A program made the position numbers and the translations under genes. Shown piece by piece: positions 46,115 to 56,244 of a stretch of DNA of 64,000 nucleotides. Each line of letters starts with the position of its first letter. Position 1 is the first letter of the stretch. The notes under the pieces were generated by a model. It ran no database searches. It saw nothing but the letters and a program-made list of their open reading frames with translations, and was not told the origin of the DNA. The stretch lies in contig NC_012871.2 of NCBI RefSeq assembly GCF_000003195.3, positions 7,303,997 to 7,367,996 on the forward strand, written 5' to 3'. Source of the DNA: Sorghum bicolor. Lineage: Eukaryota > Streptophyta > Magnoliopsida > Poales > Poaceae.

Positions 46115-49100
46115 CTACTCTTCTTCTAGAAAAAGAAGGCCAGGAGAAGAGAAATTATCAACCAGACGTGATACGCAAGCTTTGAAATAGGGTATGGCAT
46201 CTGGTTCTGAGTGGGAAAGAGCACCCAAAGGAGTAACAGTGATCTGGAATAAACAAGATACATGTCTTAGAAGATATGTTGTATAAGAAAATGGAAGTCG
46301 TATGGTAGCTAGGTCATTCTTACGTATCCATCAACTAGGGACTTGTAGTCCATTTCGTCTCCTTCCACTCCATCGGCACTTCTCCCTACAATCTGTATGG
46401 AATTCCAGCAACAAAAACTATCACCATGTATCAACTCACCATGTTTTAGCAAGCTAGCATAAAAGAGGAACAACAAAATGTCCAGAGATCCACCATGACA
46501 GAGACAAACAGCTATCATTTATGAACATAGGTATTCCCCATTTATAAAAGTGTGTAATATCAATATCAATATCAATATCAATAATGCAACACCCATCTAA
46601 AGTTAATAGATTAAAATCAGGCTACATCAGACCATTATGTTGAACATCAGAAAAGTGAATAGAATGATCAATTCAATTCTAATGTTCTGGGGTATCTATC
46701 AGATGTAGTTCAAATGTGATTGGCAGATTGGCATGAAGTTTGGAAATGCTAACTTACCACTCTCTTAAACAGTAGGTCATTTTCTGAAGTAACTAGTTCG
46801 CTATCCTTTTCGCCATCAACATCCATGTTTGCTGTCTGGTAACTTTCTACCGCAGGCTTCTTGTAAACCGTTTGCTCCCAACTAATTCTGGCCATATATG
46901 TTCCTTGTTTTGTAATTTTGTAGCCCTATTGACGACAAATTGAAAAAACATTTAGATATTCAATTGTTCATAAACAAAAAACAGGCATAAGTATTCTAAA
47001 GATTTTGTAGAGGCAAAATGCATTAACATTGAACAATAAGTGGAACTCAGCAGAATATCAAAATCTTTGACTCTGACAGGTCCTGGACCATGCTCCATAG
47101 TTCCTCAATGTATTTAGATTTGCTTCCACTATATACAAGTTTTAAATTTTAATCCAAAAGTATAATTCAGATCACTGTTGAAGATTTACCTTGTGGTGTG
47201 CAGCATCTGTTGGTACGTCTACATTCAAGAATGATCCTTGAGGATAAGTCCCATTCTTGATCTCAGTCACGATAGCATTTATCAGAGGCATGCAGACCTC
47301 TGCAGACACCTTGAGCTCATTAACACTGCTCCGACCCGCAACCCTGTACAATTGGGAGATCAAACACAGTTCACTTTTTGCCTGACTGCATAGATTCAGC
47401 AAATGGAAGGACATGGTTGAGTGTTGGTGTATCCAAATATTGAGCATATGTCTACACCGAAATCGACTTTTAGGGTTTTCTTAAATGAACACTAGTAGGG
47501 TTATATGATATCTGCGGTTCTGATATCTACTGAAATTGCAAAAAAGCCTGTGGTATTCGTATAATCATAACATGTTATTATTAAATTTGATATGAAACTG
47601 GAATTAGTTCAATTTCCTGAGAAGAATAAACATAATTATTCCACATAAGCACGCATACAAAAGTTAACAATCATTGGTCCATCCATTTTCTAGATCAACC
47701 ATTGGCCAAACAACTGGCTTCCCAAAAGGAAAAAGATAACTAGGCATCTGGTATCACCAAATATCAAAAGTTACAGTCATTGGTCAATCCATTTTATAGG
47801 TCAACCATTGGCCAAACAACTGGCTTCCCAAAAGGAAAAAAAGATAATTAAGCCGCTGGTATCACCAGATATCAGTCAACTACTTCTATGGTAGAAGTAG
47901 CTGTATGTTTTATATTTTAGATTATATTGTATCACAGCATTTGCCAACACTTCAGAGGATTCAACAGAAATTGAAAGCACACTACAGAGTATGTAATGAT
48001 TGTTAACCATCTTCTTAAACTTTATGGTCCATTTTGCTTAAGAGGACTTTAGTCCCAACATGATATACAACATTAAATAGCATATACTCAAGGATGAATG
48101 TAACAATCATTGAAGCCAGCATTCTTATGGTTTAATCAGCATTAAAACTGAAGAGCCTATATTCATATAGATCATTCTTCATTCACATGAGATGCACAGC
48201 TCTATAATAAAGAACAAAATTTTATATAAACATATAGATATTTTTGTCACCAAATAACAAGCAGCTGCAGAGTGTGAAGAAAGTGGTTTTAACACTCCAG
48301 ATGAAAACACTGAAGAAAAACATTGCATACCAATCATATGACATAGATATCGCAGGAATCCCATATAAGAATGCCTCCCTAGCACCAGCAACTGTTCCAG
48401 AATAAATGCTGCAGATTAAAAGCACAAAAACACTCATAGTCATTGCTATATACATATATTTCTTTCTGAACCTAAAACCAAAGGTGTATAATTAGTTGTT
48501 ACAATTTCCAACATATAATTTAGAGGACTTCTCAACTCTAGCAATATGTTTAAGATCATGTCTATAGCGACAGAGATACTTACACATGGTACCCACAATT
48601 GTTTCCAATGTTGATTCCACTAAGTACCTGCATTAAGGATCATACAGAATAGAATAGGGCTGAAGTATTAGCCATGACAGACTAGAGTTAAACAAAGAAA
48701 CTATTAGTAAACAGAGTTTAAATAAAAGTACAGAGTGAATTTCTGGTGCATCTATGAAGAAACCTCAAAACTCACCAGATCAGGAACCAAACCATCAAAG
48801 AGTTTTCCAGAGATGCCTAAAGAGGCACAGTCAGCAGGACTTCCTAACATTGTCAGGAGAAAGCATCGGCATCAAGTAATGCATTTGAAATTAGTATGAT
48901 TCCAAATGACTTATATGGGAAAGGCGGAAAGCTCATACGAAGCATCGGCGCATCAAGTAATGTCTTTGAAATTAGTATGATTCCAAATGATTTGTATGGG
49001 AAAGCTCATATGCAATAGGTTGATGGAATCAATGACAAACAAACCTGAAACTCCAAATGCTGTAGCACCCGTTATATCAACACGTTTACAGCGGAGTGCA

Positions 49101-50125
49101 GCACGCCATGTGATGCTGTGGCTCACACCCGATTTGTCTCTGCATTTTTATGAGAAGTAGGACAAAAATAAAAATAGTTAGGAAGAGGATTGCTGCCATA
49201 GGATGAGCATGACTCTTGGCCAACTACAACTAATTAAAGACCAAAGACAGTTTTAAATTTTCACGTGAATAAATAATAACGCTCAATTTTCATTTCAGTT
49301 TCCTTCTGAGCAACCATGTTTATAATAAGGTTAAATGACAAATCCATTTCTGTGAAGAAAAATATTAACTACATGGATTGTAATTGCATCTCTTTTCTCC
49401 CTTTGGTTTAGGTACACCCATATCATTGCTTTTGCATCAAACTAGTCCCACAAAGGCACTTTTCGTTGGAAACAAACAGGCAACTTGAATAGTGCATTTG
49501 CAGCCAATGGGTTTAAAAAAGAAACTTCAGCTATGCCCAAAACGCCTCTAAACATCGCAGGAAAACAGGATTAATTGATAAGTTTGCTTCTCAAGGACAA
49601 GCTCGTCTTTCCTGTTCCTTAATTTGTTTACAGCAAAATTAGCCCTCACGAATTCACATCCAGAAATGTACCAAAACAAAATAATTTATTTTATTTCATT
49701 ATTCAATTTAGAGACTAGGTGCCACTTACTGTATTTCCAAATAGAAATTTGCTATCCCAAATTCCTCTTCTTCGCAGAATGCCAGAAGGGGTAAAAAAAA
49801 TTCCCCACAATTCTAGTTCTTTTCCAAGCCTACTACATCCTCTCGAGAGAAATCCCGTGATCATTCCACAGAATCTACGCAAGGCACCGATCGAACAACC
49901 AAGCAAGCAGGAAATCGCAAGGAAGCGAGAGGGATCGCGAGGCGAGTGAGGGAGGGAGGGCAGTTACGTGTCGGGCGCGCAGACGAGTACGCGGTACCGC
50001 CCCGCGGCGACGAGCTGGTCGACGAGGAAGCGGAGCCCCGGCGCGTCGATCCCGTCGTCGTTCGTCACCAGCAGCACCGGCGCGGCCGCGGTAGCAGCAG
50101 CAGCAGCAGCCGCGGTGGAGTCCAT
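46115..50125 (-). CDS. SurE-type 5'/3'-nucleotidase (survival protein SurE), 320 aa
   Basis: Nine exons on the minus strand: 50125-49968, 49139-49045, 48843-48776, 48627-48584, 48408-48331, 47343-47190, 46925-46758, 46392-46324 and 46243-46115, all GT-AG with matching phases (963 nt). SurE enzymes are metal-dependent phosphatases acting on nucleoside monophosphates. The metal-binding start [15 protein letters not shown] (residues 18-31) gives the two acidic ligands. [10 protein letters not shown] (110-119) supplies the conserved Asn motif, and [10 protein letters not shown] (about 127-136) is the usual helix. The C-terminal half, with [11 protein letters not shown] and a final VTPLGALS, is the plant form. 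An Ala tract at residues 5-15 comes from a GCA/GCC run. No clear transit peptide, so probably cytosolic. An in-frame ATG 7 codons upstream (50146) is possible. A Tourist-like MITE lies about 180 bp upstream. Confidence 0.9.
46557..46585. repeat. ATCAAT microsatellite in SurE intron 7
   Basis: About five tandem copies of a 6-bp unit (ATATCA phase). Confidence 0.9.
47658..47872. repeat. Tandem 107-bp duplication in SurE intron 5
   Basis: CAAAAGTTA..CATTGGTC..TCCATTTT..CAACCATTGGCCAAACAACT occurs at 47658 and again at 47765, with a few substitutions. Both copies lie wholly in the intron between exons 5 and 6. Confidence 0.85.
48863..49012. repeat. Tandem 79-bp duplication in SurE intron 2
   Basis: GCATCGGC..ATCAAGTAATG..TTTGAAATTAGTATGATTCC is present at 48863 and 48942 with few differences. 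It begins 19 bp from the acceptor of exon 3. Confidence 0.85.
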
Positions 50126-50300
50126 GCGAGATGGGACTGCGAGCACGGCACGGGATGGGGATGCTTCCGTTTCCGTTTTTCAGGGAGATGCTTCCGTTTC
50201 CGTTGGCGGCCACGCACGGCTCCCGTTCCCGTTCATGGGCCTGTGCCGTACCGGCGCCGGTTGGGGTTTTTGGCTGGGGAGATGCTTGCGTTTCGGTGGT

Positions 50301-50522
50301 TTAGTTCAAAAAAAATTTGCAAATATTCTTCGTCACATCGAAATTTATAGCATATGTATAAAATATTAAATATAAATAAAAAATAACTAATTATACTGTT
50401 TATCTATAATTTATGAGACAAATTTTTTAAGTCTAATTAGTCTATGATTAGATTATATTTGTCAAATAAAAATAAAAATGCTACAGTATTCATTTTATAA
50501 AATTTTAGAACTAAATAAGGCC
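50301..50522. repeat. Tourist-like MITE, copy 7, in the SurE promoter region
   Basis: Begins TTAGTTCAAAAAAAATTTGC and ends AGAACTAAATAAGGCC, with AT-rich, decayed family interior. Its nearer end lies about 175 bp upstream of the SurE start codon. Confidence 0.65.
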
Positions 50523-51461
50523 TGAGAGTTGCTAGCAATCGGTTAAACTCAAACTTCAGTTTTGGTTTTAATAAATTTTGGTTTTCACGAAACAGGTACT
50601 GGGTTGATTACGGAATTTAAAATCAACGCATTCGGTTTCAATTTTTATTTTGGTTTTTCGGTTTAAACCGAAGAACCAACCTGCTCTATGTTGTGTTGCA
50701 TGAGAAGTTCAAAAGCTTCTCATCCTGTGTTGGTCGCCCTGCTCTAGGAGCCACGATTGTGCCACATTCGCCTTGCGCTTCAATTGCAGCCACTGCGCCC
50801 GCTACCTTGCCTTGCACACGCACTGCCGCTGCTGTGAATGCAGCCCTCGCTCACGTCGTCACCACTCTCTAGGATAGCTATATAGGGTCACGTCGCCACC
50901 ACTCTCTAGGATAGCTAGATAGGGTTAGGGTATGGAGACGTGGCCGTGTGGACTAGGATGGATGTGGATGCGTGTTGGGCGTATCTACGTAGGGCCAAGG
51001 ATTAGGGGAATTGGACTTCGGTTGGACGCGCCACCGGCTCTTAGAGTTTGGTTTACATGGTTTCCTTAGTTTATTGTGCTTCCAGAATTGATATTTCAAG
51101 AAACAAGAACCGAATCCGAAACCAAAAAACCAAAAACCAAAAAAGTGACATTTCTGTTCGGTCGGTTCGTGATTTTCAGTGGAAAAGTGCATAGCCTAAG
51201 CTCCATCCTAGGGATGTACGTTCTTGGAAAGCGAACAATATAGACAAGAATCAAATCAAGATTTCTAATTAATTAGCAAATTGAACAAATGGTACAAAAG
51301 CCATGATGAAAAATATTAAGCTCGTGCTTGGCGCTACCTGAATAAAAAAAAAAGCCAAACAATAAGCTACTCCTTACACAACGAAGAATTGAAAAGATTA
51401 AATAAACTATTAATAAGAAATCCACCTACCTGATCATGCTCCGTGCTCGGCGCTCAGCTAC
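50523..51461. other. Intergenic DNA
   Basis: No gene. A near-duplicate phrase (GTCACGTCGCCACCACTCTCTAGGATAG / GTCGTCACCACTCTCTAGGATAG) is present at about 50855-50925, a short tandem duplication of about 35 bp. Confidence 0.35.
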
Positions 51462-51694
51462 GGCCTTGTTTACTTCTAAATTTTTTTGCAAAATAGAAAT
51501 AGTATCACTTTCGTTTGTATTTGACAAATATTGTCCCGGACTAACTAGGTTCAAAAGATTCGTCTTGTCAATTCCGACCAAACTGTGTAAATAGTTTTTA
51601 TTTTCATCTATATTTAGTACTTCATGCATATGTCTAAAGATTCAATGTGATGGGAAATCTGAAAAAAAAATTTGCAAAATTTTTTGGGAAGGCC
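51462..51694. repeat. Tourist-like MITE, copy 8
   Basis: GGCCTTGTTTACTTC to GGGAAGGCC with family interior (AGTATCACTTTCGTTTGTATT, TTCATGCATATGTCTAAAG, ATTCAATGTGATGGGAAATC). Confidence 0.7.
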
Positions 51695-51985
51695 ACTACA
51701 AGCTGCTGCTCGTGATTAGAGTAGAGTTGAACCACAGCATAACGATACGCCTGATGATGACGTCTGGGCGGCTCTTTTGCAGCTGTGCACGGAGGACGGC
51801 GGCCTCGACCTCGAGTGGCAGGGATCGCGTCTCTGCAGCACCATCGAGGTTTTGGGCCCGTGCCCAGCGCCCGGCCCAGCGAGGTTTGGTTGGGCCCGCA
51901 TGCACGGTCAGGCTGGGCACCGTTGCGCCTGGGCCGTCCGTTCCGTTGCAGTACATATTGGCAACGGCGTTTTGGTTTTTTAATT

Positions 51986-51997
51986 AGTCCCACATCG
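51986..51997 (+). promoter_or_regulatory. Plant snRNA-type upstream sequence element (USE)
   Basis: AGTCCCACATCG contains an exact match to the plant snRNA USE consensus RTCCCACATCG, as known from U1-U6 genes. A weak TATA-like TATTTGTG begins 34 bp downstream, the spacing described for Pol II-type plant snRNA promoters. Confidence 0.5.
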
Positions 51998-52029
51998 CTT
52001 GCTTAAGCGGATTACAACAGCGAGTCCTG

Positions 52030-52165
52030 CCTATTTGTGAGAGCCCGTGGCGGGGCTTTGGAAGATCACGCAGCTGCGCAGTGGATACAGAGCGAACTAA
52101 TCTTTCGCCTTTTACTAAAGATTACCGTGTGTCCGCTGCAATAAGCAGCATACGCTAATTTTTTT
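52030..52165 (+). ncRNA. Possible snRNA-like gene or pseudogene downstream of the USE
   Basis: The segment 52100-52131 reads AATCTTTCGCCTTTTACTAAAGAT and onward CCGTGTG. It folds as ATCTTT/AAAGAT and resembles the U2 snRNA 5' end (CTTTCTCGGCCTTTTGGCTAAGAT..GTGT), but with changes and a 3-base gap. A T7 run at 52159-52165 could end Pol III transcription. The U2-like part lies about 110 bp from the USE, too far for a normal U2 gene, so this is either a diverged small RNA or a decayed insertion. No open frame is present. Confidence 0.3.
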
Positions 52166-53096
52166 GCAGGGTTCCTTCTCCTTGGAAGGATCCAAACAAA
52201 TCCAAATAAATTTTGGGATCCCAACAAAATCCAAATAAAATTTGGAAAGTTCTGTGGTTGGGCTGCCAAACCGTTAGTTTGGACCAAAAGGCCTAGTAGA
52301 CGCAAAGAGCCCTACGACACCACCTCGGCCTCTCTTCAAATGTTGTTTGCCTAGGATTCTTTCGTTTGCAATGATAACTTTTGTAAAGAAACTCCATATT
52401 ATTTCTTTTTTTCAAAATAAATAAGAGACTAGTATGTTCGTTTGAGTTTATCTGCCGAATTTACCAGCCATTCAGCAGTGGCTTTTCAGCCAAGCGAACA
52501 GGCCCACGCGTTTGATAGGGCTTCTTGTCAATTTCACAACCAAATGCGAGTCAGTACATCCGAGAAGAGGGGAGGGAGTAGAAGCTAAAACATATAGCTT
52601 GCTCTAGCTTGGCCTTATGTAGGTGGGTTCCAATAGGGCTATGGGCAGATTTTCCCCTACTGACGCTGAATCTAGCGTGGGGGTGGAGTGGCCGGATTGC
52701 AAGGCTAGTGCTAGGGCGAGAGGTGGTGACATGAGAGATTGCTAGCATAGGAGTGGGCCTCTAAGGATGAGGTGAGGGCGGGGCCAAGGATCATCAATTC
52801 GCCATCACATCGATGCCAAGGGCTAGGAGTCACCGTCACATCGAGGCTGGGGCGGGTTGTTGTCACGCTGAGGCTAGGATGGTCACCGTCGCACCGAGGC
52901 AGACCGCTGAGGATGGGGCAGAAACGCGTCGTCGGGGTGGAGTTTGTTTTATTTACATTGTGGAGGTTCATTTGGGCAACAGCGCCAGCGGCTGCGTGAG
53001 CAAATAAGGGAAGGGAAGACGAGGAAAAGAAAAAAAAGAAAGAGGGTAATATGGGTATTCACTCTTTCTATCAGTTCAGAGAAGTTGTTTTACTAA
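52166..53096. other. Intergenic DNA
   Basis: No gene recognised. A block at about 52790-52930 repeats CACCGTC/CATCGAGGC/GAGGCTAG phrases irregularly. Open frames over it have no domain. Confidence 0.35.
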
Positions 53097-53338
53097 GGCC
53101 TTGTTTAGTCGTGAAAAGTTTTTGGATTTTGACACTATAGCACTTTCGTTTGTATTTGACAATTATTGTCCAACTATAGACTAATTAGGCTCAAAAGATT
53201 TGTCTCGTAAATTACAGATAAACTATGTAATTAGTTTTTGTTTTCGTCTATATTTAGTGCTTCATACATGTACTATAAAATTTGATGTGACGAGAAATCT
53301 TCAAAAGTTTTTGAATTTGGGGTGAACTAAACAAGGCC
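53097..53338. repeat. Tourist-like MITE, copy 9, with TAA target duplication
   Basis: GGCCTTGTTTAGTCGTG to GTGAACTAAACAAGGCC, flanked by TAA on both sides (53094-53096 and 53339-53341). This is the cleanest copy and supports a PIF/Harbinger (Tourist) origin for the family. Confidence 0.85.
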
Positions 53339-53986
53339 TAAATGGTTCACCCACAACAAATTCAACTTCACCTGTAGAGCTGCTTTTACAAACCAAACTA
53401 ACAAAACCTAATTTATCAGTGAAGCTAAGCTAAACGAACCCTCTATTATGTATCATATGACGTGGCATTATCTGATATCTCTGTATTTTGTAAGGGCCTA
53501 GCTAAAACGTAATGGTCTACCGTCCGTGGGCCTCTTTGTTAGCACAGCCTAGTGACGTTTTAGATTCTCCAATTTATCTTCCGAACCAAAATCCCTCTTT
53601 TAGTCGTGGCCATTTTTTATTAAAAAAATATTGTGTAGTGATGTTGATATACGTACTTTTGTTAACATGCCTCTATTAGCTAGATCATGACCCTATACTA
53701 TATAAACAAGGCACTAGTTATTGCTTGCCAATATTTCATATTCGTATGCTCCAAATATAAACCTATATGCAAATATAAAACTCGATTGCCACGCCCACGC
53801 AAGTCAAATAGCCAGGGGTACTTAGACATTTGTTCTCTCTTAGCCATTCATGACAAGACGAGAAATTATTTAGCAAACTTTTTTTTTTCAAAATAGCTTC
53901 AGCTCTATCACGGAAGCTACAATTAATTCAAACTGCTTTGGTTATAGCTAGAGCTCTACTAAACACGCCGTATATGTTACACTATT
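53339..53986. other. Intergenic DNA
   Basis: AT-rich, nothing recognised. Confidence 0.4.
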
Positions 53987-54118
53987 GCATTCTTTCTAGT
54001 GGAAATCACTTTTCACTGTGATGCCTATATATATATAGAGATCATAAACACCCGCATTCTTTCTAGTGGAAACCACTTTTCACTGTGATGCCTATATATA
54101 GAGAGATCATAAACACCC
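53987..54118. repeat. Tandem duplication of a 65-67 bp unit
   Basis: GCATTCTTTCTAGTGGAAA..CACTTTTCACTGTGATGCC..GATCATAAACACCC occurs at 53987-54053 and 54054-54118. The copies differ mainly in the length of the internal (TA)n. Confidence 0.92.
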
Positions 54119-55214
54119 TTTTTTTTAATAATACGGGAAGGTTGTGATACTACAGAGTATAATGATGATTATTCTTTTTTCGTATGAAAATTGTGATTGT
54201 TGGGTTTCCTAGTGGAAGGGATGTTGGGCGTGGAAAAGCTAAAGATGCCGACCATGGTGCTTCACCCACAACCGCGGAGGTAGACGATAAGGAGCACTAC
54301 CGCCCAAAACTCTATGAACTGCCAGGTCGTTTCTTTATTCATCTTCAATCTTCTACGGCCACACGGAGGGGTTTCCCCAATAAGTAAAGGTCCCCCGTTT
54401 TGCAGCTCTAAAACATTATAACAGATTAACAGGTGCTAGTGAAATATATTTTGATTTATTCACCGTACGACTATACATTTCAGTTACATATATGCACGCT
54501 CACTTATATCGAAGCAAGCACTATCTCATTATTTATTATAGGATCGGATAAGCTAGCATAATTTAAGATTGATGAAGTTATCACAAAAAAATGTTATCAA
54601 TTTGTCATATTGCTACAGTAAAAACAATCTAAGCTGGGGTGAACAAACATGCGGTTAGTTTACGGGCCATTTGTGAGTTTTGATTTGTGGTGTAAGCAAA
54701 AGATTTTGTGTGTGTTATTTTAGAGATTAATTTAATATCACACGTTATCTAACATAAAACATACTTTTAGAAAATGCTAAAGTTGCGTGCTTTGAATATA
54801 TTCTACATGTATAATGCATGATCTCTTGAGACAACACATTTTCTAGTGCAAACTCATCATCTATTGCTTGCTTAGGATATGAGTACATATGCACTGCCCT
54901 TGCATCTATTGGTATGAATTCTCTTTTGAATATTTATCTTATACACTTTCGACTCCAAATTTAAGTTCTTCTAAACTTTTTAAAATACATAGCTTTTACT
55001 ATGTTTGTAGACATAACACATACTCCCTCCATACCCGTATTACATGTAGTTTAGGTGACCCTTCTGATTTCATAAAGGTTGACGTTGAGCGTGTAAACAC
55101 CTGCACATGGACGCGTTTGCCCCTGACCAACTTTTTGTTGGTGCATGCACAGGGCTAGCTCCGCTCGACATGCAATTAATCTCGGCCGCCCGGCCGCCCG
55201 TCGTGCTAGCGTCA
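54119..55214. other. Intergenic DNA
   Basis: No gene. A short open frame at 54184-54387 has no known domain. A TACTCCCTCCATACCC half-MITE end is at about 55021. Confidence 0.35.
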
Positions 55215-55340
55215 AGGCACACTAATTGCTTACAACACTCGCCTCCAGCAAAACCAAGCCCCACTCAAAACAAATAGAGGCACACTAACTGCTTACAACA
55301 CTCGCCTCCAGCAAAACCAAGCCCCACTCAAAACAAATAA
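55215..55340. repeat. Tandem duplication, 63-bp unit
   Basis: AGGCACACTAA.TGCTTACAAC to CACTCAAAACAAATA is repeated exactly in tandem at 55215-55277 and 55278-55340, with about one difference. Confidence 0.93.
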
Positions 55341-55410
55341 GTGGCTATCGGGAATCGAACGTAGCTTGCGAGAGTCAAGCTTCGATACACTAACCATCCG
55401 AGTGAAGAAA
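55341..55410 (-). pseudogene. tRNA-like remnant
   Basis: On the minus strand the sequence ends CTACGTTCGATTCCCGATAGCCAC. GTTCGATTCCC fits the T-loop/B-box consensus. GCTTG-ACTCTCG-CAAGC upstream makes an anticodon-like stem with a 7-base loop, and TCGGATGGTTAGTGTATCGA looks like a D arm. The 5' acceptor strand does not pair with the 3' end and loop position 33 is not T, so it is a degenerate tRNA or a tRNA-derived repeat end. Confidence 0.4.
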
Positions 55411-56244
55411 TTTCTTGTATAAAGTGCACCCGCACCTCTATTTAATAAGGGCAAGGATGGAAAGATAACCCTTAATTAATCACTCCTTGGTAAGCACAAT
55501 CCTGTCCAAAATGTCAACTAATATAGGTATAGAGGGAGTATCTAATAGTAGCACTAGCACATAAAAAAAGATATATAAAAAAGATAGAACAACTTACAAT
55601 TTGAAACCGATAGAGTACATAACAGCTTGATAACTATCCTAATGACCTATAATAACATTTGCGATGAAACTCTTTTGACCTCTCTGGTACAACTTACATG
55701 TTGTTTATGACAAAAAAAAAAGAAAAAGCTAAAACAAGAAGCCAAACTACATTTTTTTTGCCATGGTTTTCCTAAAATGCATAAACCAAGTCCGGCTTAT
55801 CTTAACTACACTATTCCTTTATCCGTGCAGTTTTTCAAAACAAAAAGAACTTCTCTCCGTAGTCGCTGCTGTGCCAAAGAGACCCAATATTGGTAGGCAC
55901 AAAAGAAAGTGCCGTTGTAGGAGTACAAAATAATGGGCATGCCGTTGTGCACGTAGCAGAAATGGTCTACGGCCGGGAGTGCCGTTTGCCTGCTTGCAAC
56001 GATGTGTATTGTATTGTATTGTATTCACCCATTGGTGCGGCCTGGTGTTGCCACGACGCCAGCGACAAATCCCTGCGCGACGGCATCTTCGTCCCCCATC
56101 CCCTTCCAGCTTCCCTCCTCCCAACTCCGCCACTCCGGCCCTCACACAAATTTGTCCCGTCCCGACCACCGCTGCTGCCGCCACCCATTCCCACCACCAC
56201 CGCCCCACCGCTGCCGAGTGCTAGCCATTCGGAGCAGCTTCGCC
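55411..56244. promoter_or_regulatory. Upstream region of the ZDS gene
   Basis: The first half is AT-rich. A (TGTAT)n run of about five units lies at 56003-56027. The last 200 bp are C-rich (CCACC/CCGCC), typical of a grass 5' untranslated region before a GC-rich first exon. No confident TATA box. Confidence 0.4.

Noticed and set aside
51634..52006. GC-rich frames on both strands near 51.8 kb
   Set aside because: Partly inside a MITE, no recognisable domain and no plausible splice partners.
52100..52131. A genuine U2 snRNA gene
   Set aside because: The match to U2 is partial, lacks the rest of the U2 body and lies too far from the USE; kept only as a low-confidence snRNA-like feature.
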